This document shows, piece by piece, positions 1 to 9,178 of a DNA stretch of 64,000 nt. The position numbers were made by a program, and so were the translations under genes. The stretch covers positions 186,001 through 250,000 of the forward strand of contig NZ_CP104965.1 in the NCBI RefSeq assembly GCF_025452235.1. The letters are read 5' to 3'. The notes under the pieces were generated by a model that was not told the origin of the DNA, ran no database searches, and saw only the letters and a list, made by a program, of their open reading frames with translations. Positions within the stretch are counted from its first letter, which is position 1, and each line of letters begins with the position of its first letter. This stretch comes from Devosia neptuniae. GTDB lineage: Bacteria > Pseudomonadota > Alphaproteobacteria > Rhizobiales > Devosiaceae.

Positions 1-1050
1 CTTTTCGGGCTGCAGCGACCAATCGGGATTGGGGATGGCACCCAGCCAGTCTTCCGGCACCGGCACATTGCGCACGCGGCCATAGGGCCCCAGGATGGTA
101 TCGGCAATGCCCTTATAGTCGATGCCATAGGCGATGGCTTCGCGCACCAGCGGATTGCTCAGCGGCTCCTTGCCGGCATTCATCGCCAGCACGTAGTAGC
201 CACCGGTCTTGACCTGGTCGATGACAAAGCCGGCCTTGTTTTCAAAGGTGCGCACATCCGAGGCGGTCAGGGCATTGGCCACGTCGATATCGCCGCGCTC
301 GAGCATCAGGCGCGCGGCCTGGCTTTCGGGCACGTGGCGCATCAGCACGCGGCGGATGGCGGGTGCCTCGCCCCAGAACTGGTCATTGACTTCGAGCATG
401 ACGATGTCATTCGGCGTCCAGCGGCGCAGCACATAGGGGCCTGAACCGGCCGTATTGGTGCGCAGCCATTCATTGCCATAGTCGTCATTGCTCACGTGCT
501 TTTGCACTTCGACGCTGTCGACGACGCTGGAAACACCCACGGCCAGCCGATAGAGCAGCGCCTCGGGGATCACCGCATCGGTGAGTTCCATGCGGAAGGT
601 CTTGTCATCCACAGCCGAAACCATGGATTCGATATTGTCGGCCGAATAGCCGGCGGTCTTGAAATTGGTGGCGGCGGATTGGTCCAGCTTCATCAGCCGC
701 ACCAGCGAGAACACCACGTCATTGGCCGTCACCGGATTGCCCGAGGCGAATTTGGCGTCGCGCAGGTGGAAGGTGATGCCGGTATCGTCGATATCCCAGC
801 TTTCGGCCAGCTGCGGCTTGATGGCATTGCCGTCATTCTGGTCCGAGAAGACCAGCCGGTCATAGGTATTGGCCAGGATTTCCTGAGTTTTGACCTCGGT
901 GCCCTGCTGGGGGTCGAGCGACAGGACCTGGGCCAGCGAGGTGCCGATGACCAATTGGTCATTGGGCGTCGCGGCGAAAGCCGCAGGCGCCGTGGCGATC
1001 ATGGCGGCCAGCGCCACGCCCGCCACCAGGCGGGAACAAAAATGCTTCAT
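1..1050 (-). CDS. ABC transporter substrate-binding protein, family 5 (5' part only)
   Basis: The gene runs off the left edge: 350 codons are present and the C-terminus is missing. Reverse-strand translation starts with a Sec signal peptide (MKHFCSRLV... ending near AAFA) and then a mature region typical of the DppA/OppA family, with EILANTYDRLV, a KPQLAESW segment, HLRDAKFASGNPV and ALTASDV. Such proteins bind peptides or oligosaccharides in the periplasm and deliver them to Dpp/Opp permeases, which here would lie left of the window. The ATG at 1050 is preceded by GGAGG. It is divergent from a GntR gene, the probable regulator. It resembles the binding protein at 32157, so the two are paralogues. 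Given the beta-glucosidase nearby, an oligosaccharide substrate is possible but unproven. Confidence 0.88.
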   Translation of the reverse strand, partial: MKHFCSRLVAGVALAAMIATAPAAFAATPNDQLVIGTSLAQVLSLDPQQGTEVKTQEILANTYDRLVFSDQNDGNAIKPQLAESWDIDDTGITFHLRDAKFASGNPVTANDVVFSLVRLMKLDQSAATNFKTAGYSADNIESMVSAVDDKTFRMELTDAVIPEALLYRLAVGVSSVVDSVEVQKHVSNDDYGNEWLRTNTAGSGPYVLRRWTPNDIVMLEVNDQFWGEAPAIRRVLMRHVPESQAARLMLERGDIDVANALTASDVRTFENKAGFVIDQVKTGGYYVLAMNAGKEPLSNPLVREAIAYGIDYKGIADTILGPYGRVRNVPVPEDWLGAIPNPDWSLQPEK

Positions 1051-1078
1051 TGAACTTCCTCCGTTTGATACGGCACAA

Positions 1079-1108
1079 CATAATATGTCGGTTGTATCTC
1101 GTATTATG
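1079..1108. promoter_or_regulatory. Inverted repeat in divergent promoter region
   Basis: CATAATA at 1079-1085 and TATTATG at 1102-1108 form a perfect 7-bp inverted repeat with a 16-bp spacer. It sits between the divergent binding-protein gene and the GntR gene. The AT-rich arms could be back-to-back -10 elements or a regulator site. The assignment is inference only. Confidence 0.35.
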
Positions 1109-1178
1109 ATTATGGCTTTTGCAGGAAATGGCAAGAGGGCTGTGCTAAAAGGTCGTGCGAGCGACGGGGAAGTCGAGG

Positions 1179-1886
1179 ATGGATAGAACGGCAACAAGGC
1201 GGCGGCCACGGATGGCGCAGACGCTGGTAGATACACTGCGCCAGCAGATCGAGGCGGGGGCATTGCCCGTGGGCGCACAATTGCCCACCGAGCCGCAATT
1301 GGAAGCGCAATTCTCGGTGAGCCGCACCGTGGTGCGCGAGGCGATCACCGAATTGCGGGCGGCCGGGCTCGTCACCCCCATCCAGGGCAAGGGCATGTTC
1401 GTCACCGACAGCTCCCAAACCCCGGCCATCGTGCTGACCCCGCGCGAGATCCAGAGCATCCCGCAAACGCTGGAAATGCTGGAGTTTCGTGTCGCAGTCG
1501 AAACCGAAGCGGCCGCCATTGCCGCCCATCGCCGCTCCGCGCAGCAAGAAGAAGCTATCCGCTCCGCCAATCACGATATGGCCAACCAGATCGAGGCCGG
1601 CGGCGACACGATCGACGCAGATTTTGCCTTCCATTTGGCCATTGCCGAGGCCACCAACAATTTCTATTTCGCCGATACGCTCACCCGCTTCGGCAAGCGC
1701 TCGATTCCACGCGGGCAATTCCCCACCCTGCCCGACGCCAATGACGAGAGCTATTTGCAGGGTGTTTTGGCCGAGCATGAGCGAATCCTTGAGGCTATTG
1801 CCGACCAGGAGCCCGAGGCGGCGCGCGCCGCCATGCGGGATCATTTGCTGGGCAGCCAGAAGCGGTATCGCCGTCTCAAGCGCTGA
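1179..1886 (+). CDS. GntR family regulator, FadR/FCD subfamily
   Basis: An N-terminal winged helix-turn-helix (about residues 10-70, with QLPTEPQLEAQFSVSRTVVREAI, the GntR signature) is followed by an all-helical FCD ligand domain (about 90-230) with the usual acidic and histidine residues, such as DFAFHLAIAEATNN. FadR-type regulators usually repress nearby transport and catabolic genes and are released by a carboxylate or sugar acid. The ATG at 1179 gives a normal N-terminus; a GTG at 1155 would add eight residues. It lies between the family 5 binding protein and the family 1 glucosidase. A perfect palindrome at 1913-1925, just downstream, is a good operator candidate. It is paralogous to the GntR protein at 42739-43488. 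Confidence 0.9.
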   Translation: MDRTATRRRPRMAQTLVDTLRQQIEAGALPVGAQLPTEPQLEAQFSVSRTVVREAITELRAAGLVTPIQGKGMFVTDSSQTPAIVLTPREIQSIPQTLEMLEFRVAVETEAAAIAAHRRSAQQEEAIRSANHDMANQIEAGGDTIDADFAFHLAIAEATNNFYFADTLTRFGKRSIPRGQFPTLPDANDESYLQGVLAEHERILEAIADQEPEAARAAMRDHLLGSQKRYRRLKR

Positions 1887-1912
1887 GATCGCTGGACAGA
1901 TCGCCAATTCAT

Positions 1913-1925
1913 AGTATGTCATACT
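1913..1925. promoter_or_regulatory. Perfect palindrome, probable GntR operator
   Basis: AGTATG-T-CATACT is a 13-bp perfect inverted repeat with a single central base. It lies between the GntR stop and the beta-glucosidase start, 72 bp before the latter. Short palindromes of this design are typical FadR-type operators. A link to the adjacent GntR protein is inferred from position. Confidence 0.5.
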
Positions 1926-1997
1926 TTTGATTGTGACCCCGCCACAGCGGCTAGGTCACCCCATGCAAGCCGCCGACCGGATAAGGACGAAAAGACC

Positions 1998-3308
<1,311 letters not shown>

Positions 3309-3357
3309 CGCCGATCTGGAAATGTCCAGTCGGCACCCTCCCCGTTCCAACCACAAT

Positions 3358-3434
3358 GTCATTCCCGCGAAAGCGGGAACCTCCGTTTCTTCCTAGCATC
3401 CCGAAACGGAGGTTCCCGCTTTCGCGGGAATGAC
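3358..3434. repeat. Palindromic intergenic repeat element, copy 1
   Basis: Two perfect 31-bp inverted arms (3358-3388 and 3404-3434) flank a 15-bp loop. Each arm contains its own small hairpin, CCCGCGAAAGCGGG. The same element recurs at 7233-7311. The core resembles the short palindromic GCGGGAATGAC repeats common between genes in many proteobacteria. It may also act as a transcription terminator after the beta-glucosidase. Confidence 0.85.
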
Positions 3435-3574
3435 ACCGTGCAAGGTCAAGTTGTATGGATGCACACACTCCCAAAATTATGATCGCCACACTCTTGTTTT
3501 TCTCCCGCATGACTTGATACATGGCGCGCGAGCCGGCTGCCTCCCGCGCAGGCTTGCTGCCAATAGGATCTTTC

Positions 3575-4615
3575 ATGCTTGCTTCCATGTTCGCCGGCCA
3601 GGCGCGGAACTCTCTCGCGTCCGGCATTCTGCTCTCGCTCACGCTGGTTTCGGCCCCGGCCTTTGCCGCGCCGACCAGCTATCCGCTGACGCTGGAGAAT
3701 TGCGGGGTCGAGGTGACCTTCGACAAGGCGCCGGAGCGGGCTGTGGCCCTGGGGCAGAACAGCGCCGAGATCATGCTGATGCTGGGCTTGGAAGACCGCA
3801 TGGTGGGCACCGCCTTCTGGCCGACCAAGGTGCTGCCCGAACTGGCCGAGGCCAATGCCAAGGTCAAGCTGCTGACCGTGGAATCGCCCAGCCTTGAAGC
3901 AATCCTGGCCGAACGCCCCGATTTCGTGGCGGCGCAATTGCCGATCCTGCTCGGCCCCGACAGCAAGGTCGCCAAGCGCGACGATCTGAACAATCTGGGC
4001 ATTGGCAATTACCTGGCTCCCGGCATCTGCAATACCCGCCAGGATACCGGCGACGCCTATGGCAGCCGCGCAGCGCTGTGGAACATGGACCTGCTCTACC
4101 AGGAGATCGACGAGCTTTCCCAGATCTTCGACGTCGCCGACCGCGGGCAGGCAGTGATTGCCCAGTTCAAGGCTCGCGAAGCGGCCCTGCGCGCCCGCGT
4201 GGCCGGCAGCGATACCGATCCGTCCTTCGTGTTCTGGTTCTCCAGCCCCTCGCCGTCCGACGATGCGTATCTGGGCGGCAAGAACGGCGCCTCGGGCTAT
4301 ATCGCGGACCTTTTGGGCGGCCACAATGCCATCACCACCGAAGCCGAATGGCCGACGGTGAGCTGGGAAGGCATCATGGCCGCCAATCCCACCGTGCTGG
4401 TCATAGCGAGCCTTGATCGCAACCGCTGGGAACTCGACAATGCCGAGACCAAGCGCGCCTTCGTCACCACCGATCCGGTGGTCAGCCAGCTTGAGGCTGT
4501 GCGCGAAGGCCATATCGCGGTGATGAATGGCGCGGCGATGAACCCGACCATCCGCACCATTTACGGTGCCGAGGAGCTGGCCGATCAGCTTGAGGCCTTT
4601 GGTCTGATCAAGTGA
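3575..4615 (+). CDS. FecB/BtuF-type ABC transporter substrate-binding protein
   Basis: This periplasmic binding protein belongs to the class III (Peripla_BP_2) family that delivers ferric siderophores, cobalamin or related metal complexes. It has a signal peptide ending ...SAPAFA, then the typical first lobe (VTFDKAPERAVALGQNSAEIMLMLGLEDRMVG) and a second lobe beginning near SFVFWF. ATG 3575 is chosen because AGGA lies just before it and it gives a clean signal peptide; an ATG at 3521 would add 18 residues. It overlaps the permease gene by four bases. The sequence is also reminiscent of the group annotated as F420-0 transporters, so the ligand is open. No TonB receptor is adjacent. Confidence 0.85.
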   Translation: MLASMFAGQARNSLASGILLSLTLVSAPAFAAPTSYPLTLENCGVEVTFDKAPERAVALGQNSAEIMLMLGLEDRMVGTAFWPTKVLPELAEANAKVKLLTVESPSLEAILAERPDFVAAQLPILLGPDSKVAKRDDLNNLGIGNYLAPGICNTRQDTGDAYGSRAALWNMDLLYQEIDELSQIFDVADRGQAVIAQFKAREAALRARVAGSDTDPSFVFWFSSPSPSDDAYLGGKNGASGYIADLLGGHNAITTEAEWPTVSWEGIMAANPTVLVIASLDRNRWELDNAETKRAFVTTDPVVSQLEAVREGHIAVMNGAAMNPTIRTIYGAEELADQLEAFGLIK

Positions 4616-5652
4616 GCTTTATCAGCCGCAACTTTGGTGGGCGGGCCGCTCTGGGCCTGCTCGCTCTGCTCGCCCTCGTGCTCCTGGCCCTGGCCATCGG
4701 CGCGGGCGTGGGCATTGGCGAATTGCCGATCCCGCTCAACACCACTTACCTCGCCATCACCAATCGCCTCGGCTGGACGTCCGTGCCACTCGATCGCATC
4801 CATGAAAGCGTGATCTGGGATTATCGCCTCAGCCGCGCACTGGTCGCGGCCTGTTGCGGGGCCGGCTTGGCGCTGTGCGGCGCGATCCTGCAATCGCTGC
4901 TGCGCAATCCCCTGGCCGAGCCCTATGTGCTGGGCGTATCGGCCGGCGCCTCCACCGGCGCGGTCGCGATCATCGTGCTGGGGTTCGGCGCCGGCACGAT
5001 CAGCATCTCGGCCGGTGCCTTTGCCGGCTCGCTCGCCGCTTTCCTCTTCGTGGTCCTCCTGGCCAGCGGCGCGCGCGGCGGGGCCGATCGCACGATCTTG
5101 GCCGGTGTGGCCGCCTCGCAATTGTTCAACGCCCTCACCTCCTACATCGTCAGCACTTCGGCCAATGCGCAGCAGGCGCGCGATGTGATGTTCTGGCTCT
5201 TGGGCAGTTTCGGCGGCGTGCGCTGGCCCGAGTTCCAGCTCGTGCTGGTCGTGGTACTGATCGGATTTGGCGTCTGCATGTATTACGCCCGCGCGCTGGA
5301 CGCCTTCGCCTTCGGCGATGATGCAGCGTCATCGCTCGGCATTTCGGTGGGCCGGGTGCGCGTCATCCTGTTCGCCATCACCGCCATGATGACCGCCACC
5401 ATTGTCAGCATGGTAGGCTCCATCGGCTTTGTCGGCCTCGTCGTCCCCCATGCGGCACGCTTCATTGTCGGGCCGCTGCATTTGCGGCTATTACCGGCCT
5501 GTGTTGCCGCCGGCGCCATTTTCATGGTCTTGGCGGACATCGTCTCGCGGGTCATCCTGCCGCAGCAGATTCTCCCCATCGGGGTGGTCACGGCGCTGAT
5601 CGGGGTGCCGTTCTTTTCGGTCATTCTCTATCGGGCACGGCGCGCAGCATGA
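4612..5652 (+). CDS. FecCD/BtuC-type ABC permease
   Basis: This is a polytopic inner-membrane permease (346 aa, about ten hydrophobic segments) of the FecCD/BtuC family. Diagnostic stretches are LCGAILQSLLRNPLAEPYVLG (first family motif), GSFGGVRW, a DDAASSLGISVGRVR loop that contacts the ATPase, and GSIGFVGLVVPHAARF. It would form a homodimeric translocation channel. The start is a GTG overlapping the stop of the binding-protein gene by four bases, and its own stop overlaps the ATPase start, so the three genes are translationally coupled. Confidence 0.93.
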   Translation: MSFISRNFGGRAALGLLALLALVLLALAIGAGVGIGELPIPLNTTYLAITNRLGWTSVPLDRIHESVIWDYRLSRALVAACCGAGLALCGAILQSLLRNPLAEPYVLGVSAGASTGAVAIIVLGFGAGTISISAGAFAGSLAAFLFVVLLASGARGGADRTILAGVAASQLFNALTSYIVSTSANAQQARDVMFWLLGSFGGVRWPEFQLVLVVVLIGFGVCMYYARALDAFAFGDDAASSLGISVGRVRVILFAITAMMTATIVSMVGSIGFVGLVVPHAARFIVGPLHLRLLPACVAAGAIFMVLADIVSRVILPQQILPIGVVTALIGVPFFSVILYRARRAA

Positions 5653-6410
5653 CGATCAAGGCGGAAAATCTCAGCTGGAAAGCCGGCAAGACCACCATCG
5701 TCGACGATGTCTCGTTGGCCGCGGAACCCGGCAAAATGCTGGGCCTGCTCGGCCCGAACGGCTCAGGCAAATCCTCGCTGCTCCGGCTCCTGGCCGGGTT
5801 GCGCCGCGCCCATGGCGGGCAGGTCACGCTGGACGGCACCGATCTCAGCCGGATCGGCAGGCGCACGCTGGCCCGCCGCGTCGCCCTCGTCGAACAGCAT
5901 GCCAATACCGACGCCAATGTCACCGTGCTCGACGTGGTCCGGCTGGGCCGCACCCCGCATCGCTCGGCCCTGTCGCCCTGGACCGTGGCCGATGATACGG
6001 CTGTCGAGACCGCCTTGGGCCGCGTCGGCCTTACCGAGCGGCGCAGCCAATACTGGCAGACTTTATCGGGCGGCGAGCGCCAGCGCGTGCACATCGCCCG
6101 CGCCCTGGCGCAGGCGCCCACGGAGATCATCCTCGACGAGCCGACCAATCACCTCGATATCCAGCACCAGATCGAGATCCTCAAACTGGTGGCGAGCCTG
6201 CCGGTCACCAGCATCGTGGCCCTGCACGATCTCAACCACGCCGCCATGTTCTGCGACCGGCTGGCCGTGCTGAACAAAGGCAAGCTCGTCGCCCTCGGCT
6301 CGCCCGAAGAAGTACTCACCGAAGACCTCTTGCGTGAGGTCTTCGGCATCCGCTGTCACATCGAAACCTCGCCGCATAGCGGCAAGCGGCACATCCACTA
6401 CCTGTTCTGA
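5649..6410 (+). CDS. FecE/BtuD-type ABC ATPase
   Basis: This is the ATP-binding subunit of the preceding importer, 253 aa. It carries Walker A (LGPNGSGKSS), the Q-loop region (RVALVEQHAN), the signature LSGGERQRV, Walker B (IILDEPTNHLD) and the switch histidine in ALHDLNHA. The start overlaps the permease stop by four bases (ATGA). With the two genes before it this makes a complete BCD importer. It is also the only FecE-type ATPase in the window, which matters because the siderophore locus at 48-51 kb has none. Confidence 0.95.
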   Translation: MTIKAENLSWKAGKTTIVDDVSLAAEPGKMLGLLGPNGSGKSSLLRLLAGLRRAHGGQVTLDGTDLSRIGRRTLARRVALVEQHANTDANVTVLDVVRLGRTPHRSALSPWTVADDTAVETALGRVGLTERRSQYWQTLSGGERQRVHIARALAQAPTEIILDEPTNHLDIQHQIEILKLVASLPVTSIVALHDLNHAAMFCDRLAVLNKGKLVALGSPEEVLTEDLLREVFGIRCHIETSPHSGKRHIHYLF

Positions 6411-7082
6411 TCAGGCCGCCAGCTTGAGCACATGGGCCGCGTTATTGCGCAGCCGCTGCAGATAAAGCTCGGCAAAATCGGCCGGCGCCGCCTCGCGCAC
6501 GCTGGGCCGCGCCGCCAGCGCCTGCCGCCAGGCCGAAACCTTGGGCAGGCCCGCCGTCAGCCCGGCAGGGGCCACGGTTTCGAGCGCATCGATTTGCCGG
6601 AAAGCCGGGGCAAAGACGGCGTCGACATAGCTGAACCGCTCGCCGGCAAAGAACGGACCGGCCACGATATTTTCCAGCAGCGCGAATTTGGCGGTCACCG
6701 CCTGCTGCGCCGCATCCAGCTCGGCCTGATCCTTGGCCACGCTCAGCCGCCACAGATCGCCCAGCACCTGCGAGCCAAACTCGATCCATGAGCGATGCTG
6801 CGCCCGCTCCAGCGCATCCTCGGGATGCAGCCGGCCCGGCGTCGTCTCTTCCAGATATTCGAGGATGACAGCGCTTTCGAACACGATGGTCGGCTCATGC
6901 CCCTCGCGCTCGACCTTGAGCACCGGCACCTTGCCGAGCGGGGAAATGGCCAGGAACCAATCGGGCTTATTGGCCAGATCGATATAGACCACGTCGAAAT
7001 CGACCTTCTTTTCCTTGAGCGCAATCACCGCGCGCTGCACATAGGGGCAGGTCGGGAAGCTGATCAGCGTCAGTTTGGTCAT
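6411..7082 (-). CDS. Glutathione S-transferase family protein
   Basis: The protein has 223 aa. An N-terminal thioredoxin-like domain contains CPYV (C12), a cysteine-type active site as in omega/lambda-like GSTs rather than the serine or tyrosine of classical enzymes. A cis-proline segment (GKVPVL) and an SAVILEYLEE segment that binds the glutathione gamma-glutamyl group are clear. The C-terminal half is the all-helical GST domain. It probably works as a glutathione-dependent thiol transferase or dehalogenase/isomerase in the cytoplasm. Its stop directly abuts the stop of the convergent ATPase gene, with no space for a terminator. No functional link to the neighbours is evident. Confidence 0.9.
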   Translation of the reverse strand: MTKLTLISFPTCPYVQRAVIALKEKKVDFDVVYIDLANKPDWFLAISPLGKVPVLKVEREGHEPTIVFESAVILEYLEETTPGRLHPEDALERAQHRSWIEFGSQVLGDLWRLSVAKDQAELDAAQQAVTAKFALLENIVAGPFFAGERFSYVDAVFAPAFRQIDALETVAPAGLTAGLPKVSAWRQALAARPSVREAAPADFAELYLQRLRNNAAHVLKLAA

Positions 7083-7232
7083 GGGACTCTCTGCAAATGG
7101 CGTTTCATCGTAATTTTACGATAACAAGCCAGCGGCAGCAGAGCGAGCAAAGCTGATGCGAAGGTGAAGGGCGTGAGGCAAAGAACGCCCATGAATGCGA
7201 ATGAGCGCGCAAAGTCGACGATTCATCACAAT

Positions 7233-7311
7233 GTCATTCCCGCGAAAGCGGGAACCTCCGTTTTAAAATGCTGAGACAGCAAACAGGGGTTCCCGCTTTC
7301 GCGGGAATGAC
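7233..7311. repeat. Palindromic intergenic repeat element, copy 2
   Basis: The left arm, 7233-7263, is identical to the left arm at 3358-3388. The right arm, 7281-7311, matches with a few changes. The symmetry extends outward through CAATG and CATTG at the ends. It lies between the GST gene and the SDR gene, 21 bp after the SDR stop, so it could terminate the sugar operon transcript. Confidence 0.85.
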
Positions 7312-7332
7312 ATTGTTGCGGGGAGGTAACGC

Positions 7333-8064
7333 TCAGCCCGTCCAACCGCCATCAATGATATGCACCTGCCCGGTCGTATAGGTCGCCCCGGCCAGGTACA
7401 CCGCCAGGTCCGCCACTTCATCGGGCCGCGCGATGCGCCCAATGGGTTGGCGCGCGATAAAGGCCTTCTTGGCCCCCTCGAAATCGCCGGTGGCCTGCCA
7501 GCGCTCGTGCAGCGAGGGGCTTTCCACCGTGCCGGGGCAGATGGCGTTGACGCGGATATTGCTGGTCACATAATCGGCCGCGACCGATTTGGTCAGCCCC
7601 ACCACGGCCGCCTTGGAAATCGAATAGGCAGCCCGATTGGGCACGCCCTTCACCGAGGAAGCGACGGTGGCCATATTGATGATGGCGCCATCCCGGCGCT
7701 CCAGCATTTGCGGCAGCACGGCACGGATGGTGCGGATTTGCGCCCGCACATTGAGGTCCAGCGCGAAGTCCAAATCCTTGTCGCTCATCTCGAGCACAGT
7801 GCCCGAATGCACCACGCCGGCGCAGTTGAACAACACATCGATATGGCCGATCTCGGCGACTGCAGCCTTCACCGCGTCTTCCGACAACACATCGAGTACA
7901 CGCGTCGTCACGCCCGGCAGGCCATTGAGCTCACCCAGCTTTTCCGCATTGATATCGGTGGCAATTACCCTGGCCCCCGCCTTGACGAAAGCCTCCACCG
8001 AAGCGCGGCCAATGCCTTGCGCCGCGGCAGTAATGAGCACGATTTTTCCGGTCAGGTCGGCCAT
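7333..8064 (-). CDS. Short-chain dehydrogenase, 2-keto-3-deoxy-L-fuconate dehydrogenase-like
   Basis: This NAD(P)-dependent classical SDR has 243 aa. The nucleotide loop is TAAAQGIG, as in mammalian BDH2/DHRS6 and bacterial 2-keto-3-deoxy-L-fuconate dehydrogenases, rather than the usual TGxxxGIG. D37 after the second strand suggests NAD preference. The catalytic residues are S136 or S137, Y147 and K151 (YSISK), and N105. The C-terminus has CPGTVESPSL and IDGGW, again as in that subgroup. It is the last gene of the sugar ABC operon, so a role in oxidising a deoxysugar acid such as an L-fucose or L-rhamnose intermediate is plausible. The remaining pathway enzymes are not in the window. Confidence 0.85.
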   Translation of the reverse strand: MADLTGKIVLITAAAQGIGRASVEAFVKAGARVIATDINAEKLGELNGLPGVTTRVLDVLSEDAVKAAVAEIGHIDVLFNCAGVVHSGTVLEMSDKDLDFALDLNVRAQIRTIRAVLPQMLERRDGAIINMATVASSVKGVPNRAAYSISKAAVVGLTKSVAADYVTSNIRVNAICPGTVESPSLHERWQATGDFEGAKKAFIARQPIGRIARPDEVADLAVYLAGATYTTGQVHIIDGGWTG

Positions 8065-8087
8065 TTCATAAACTCGCTAAGAGGAAT

Positions 8088-8111
8088 GGGCCGGATGCGA
8101 ACACCCGGCCC
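8088..8111 (-). terminator. Intercistronic hairpin between binding protein and SDR genes
   Basis: GGGCCGG and CCGGCCC form a 7-bp stem with a 10-nt loop in the gap after the binding-protein stop. No T-run follows. It may stabilise the abundant binding-protein message or partly terminate before the SDR gene. Confidence 0.45.
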
Positions 8112-8120
8112 GGCAAAAAA

Positions 8121-9065
8121 TCAGTCATACAACACAGCGGCAATCTCTGGATTAGCCATCGTCGCCTTGTCGTAATAATAAAACCCGGTATCGATCACAG
8201 GCGGCAGGGTTTCGCCCTTCAGCGCCGAGATAGCCGCCTTGACGGTTTCGTAGCCGATGCCGACCGGGTTCTGGGTGATGGCGCCGGCCATGGCGCCGCT
8301 TTCGATGAAGCCCTTCTGCGCCGCACCAGAATCGAAGCCGATAACCACGATATTGCTGTTCAGCTCGGTCTTGCCATTGACCACGCCGATGGCGGAGCCT
8401 TCATTGGCGCCGAAAATGCCCTTGAGGTCGGGATTGGCCAGCAGGATCGACTTGGCGATTTCGGTCGATTGCAGCTGGTCGCCGCCGCCATATTGCACCG
8501 AGACCACTTCGATCTTGGGATAGGCTTCCTTCATGCGATTGACGAAGCCGTCGACGCGATCGATGCCGGTGCGGCTGGTCTGGTCATGGGCCACCACGGC
8601 AACCTTGCCTTCGCCGCCGATCAGTTCGGCCATCTTGTCGGCGGCCAGTGCGGCGGCTGCCACGTTGTCGGTGGTCGCGGTGGTCAGCGGGATGTCGCTA
8701 TCGACGCCGGAGTCGAAGGCAATGACGGGAATGCCGGCATCCTTGGCCTGTTGCAGCAACGGCGTTGCGGCCTGGCTGTCGAGCGCGGCAAAGCCGATGG
8801 CGTCGGGCTTGCGCGACAGGGCTGCGGCCAGCATGTCCATCTGGCGGTCGACCTGGCTTTCGGTTTCCGGGCCTTCAAAGGTCACGGTGGCGCCGAATTC
8901 GGCGGCAGCCTTGTCGGCACCGGCCTTCACGGCCTGCCAGAACTGGTGCTGGAAGCCCTTGGAAATCAGGGCGATGTCGTAACTGTCCTGGGCAAACGCA
9001 GGTGCGCTGGCGGTCAGGAGAGCAAGGGCGCTGATGGCCCCGATCAGAGTGCGGCGGTTTAACAT
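8121..9065 (-). CDS. Sugar ABC transporter substrate-binding protein (RbsB-like)
   Basis: This is a periplasmic type I binding protein (Peripla_BP_4) of 314 aa. A Sec signal peptide ends SAPAFA, followed by YDIALISKGFQHQFWQAVKAGADKAA. Family landmarks are IGFAALDSQA, PVIAFDSG, GGEGKVAVVAHD and GIFGANEGSAIG. It binds a monosaccharide or small polyol for the adjacent RbsC/RbsA pair. Start 9065 has a strong GGGAGG five bases upstream. The gene lies 96 bp after the permease gene; that gap and the permease end contain an inverted repeat (about 9140-9178). Ligand identity is not decidable; the SDR downstream hints at a deoxysugar. Confidence 0.92.
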   Translation of the reverse strand: MLNRRTLIGAISALALLTASAPAFAQDSYDIALISKGFQHQFWQAVKAGADKAAAEFGATVTFEGPETESQVDRQMDMLAAALSRKPDAIGFAALDSQAATPLLQQAKDAGIPVIAFDSGVDSDIPLTTATTDNVAAAALAADKMAELIGGEGKVAVVAHDQTSRTGIDRVDGFVNRMKEAYPKIEVVSVQYGGGDQLQSTEIAKSILLANPDLKGIFGANEGSAIGVVNGKTELNSNIVVIGFDSGAAQKGFIESGAMAGAITQNPVGIGYETVKAAISALKGETLPPVIDTGFYYYDKATMANPEIAAVLYD

Positions 9066-9139
9066 TTTTCCTCCCAGAGTGTTTTGAAGCCGTCGTTTTG
9101 AGTGAGGCTTGTCGCCTGCTTGATATTGGCGCCGGGTTT

Positions 9140-9178
9140 GGCAGGCGCAGCGAAATCGGCGCTACAGATTTCGGCGCC
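9140..9178 (-). other. Inverted repeat at permease end / intercistronic gap
   Basis: GCGAAATC and GATTTCGGC arms with GC-rich extensions face each other across about 9 nt, covering the permease stop and the start of the gap before the binding-protein gene. It probably acts as an mRNA hairpin that adjusts relative expression within the operon. Confidence 0.35.

Noticed and set aside
3440..3574. Cobalamin riboswitch upstream of the FecBCD-type operon
   Set aside because: I could not find a B12 box or the expected conserved core in this stretch.
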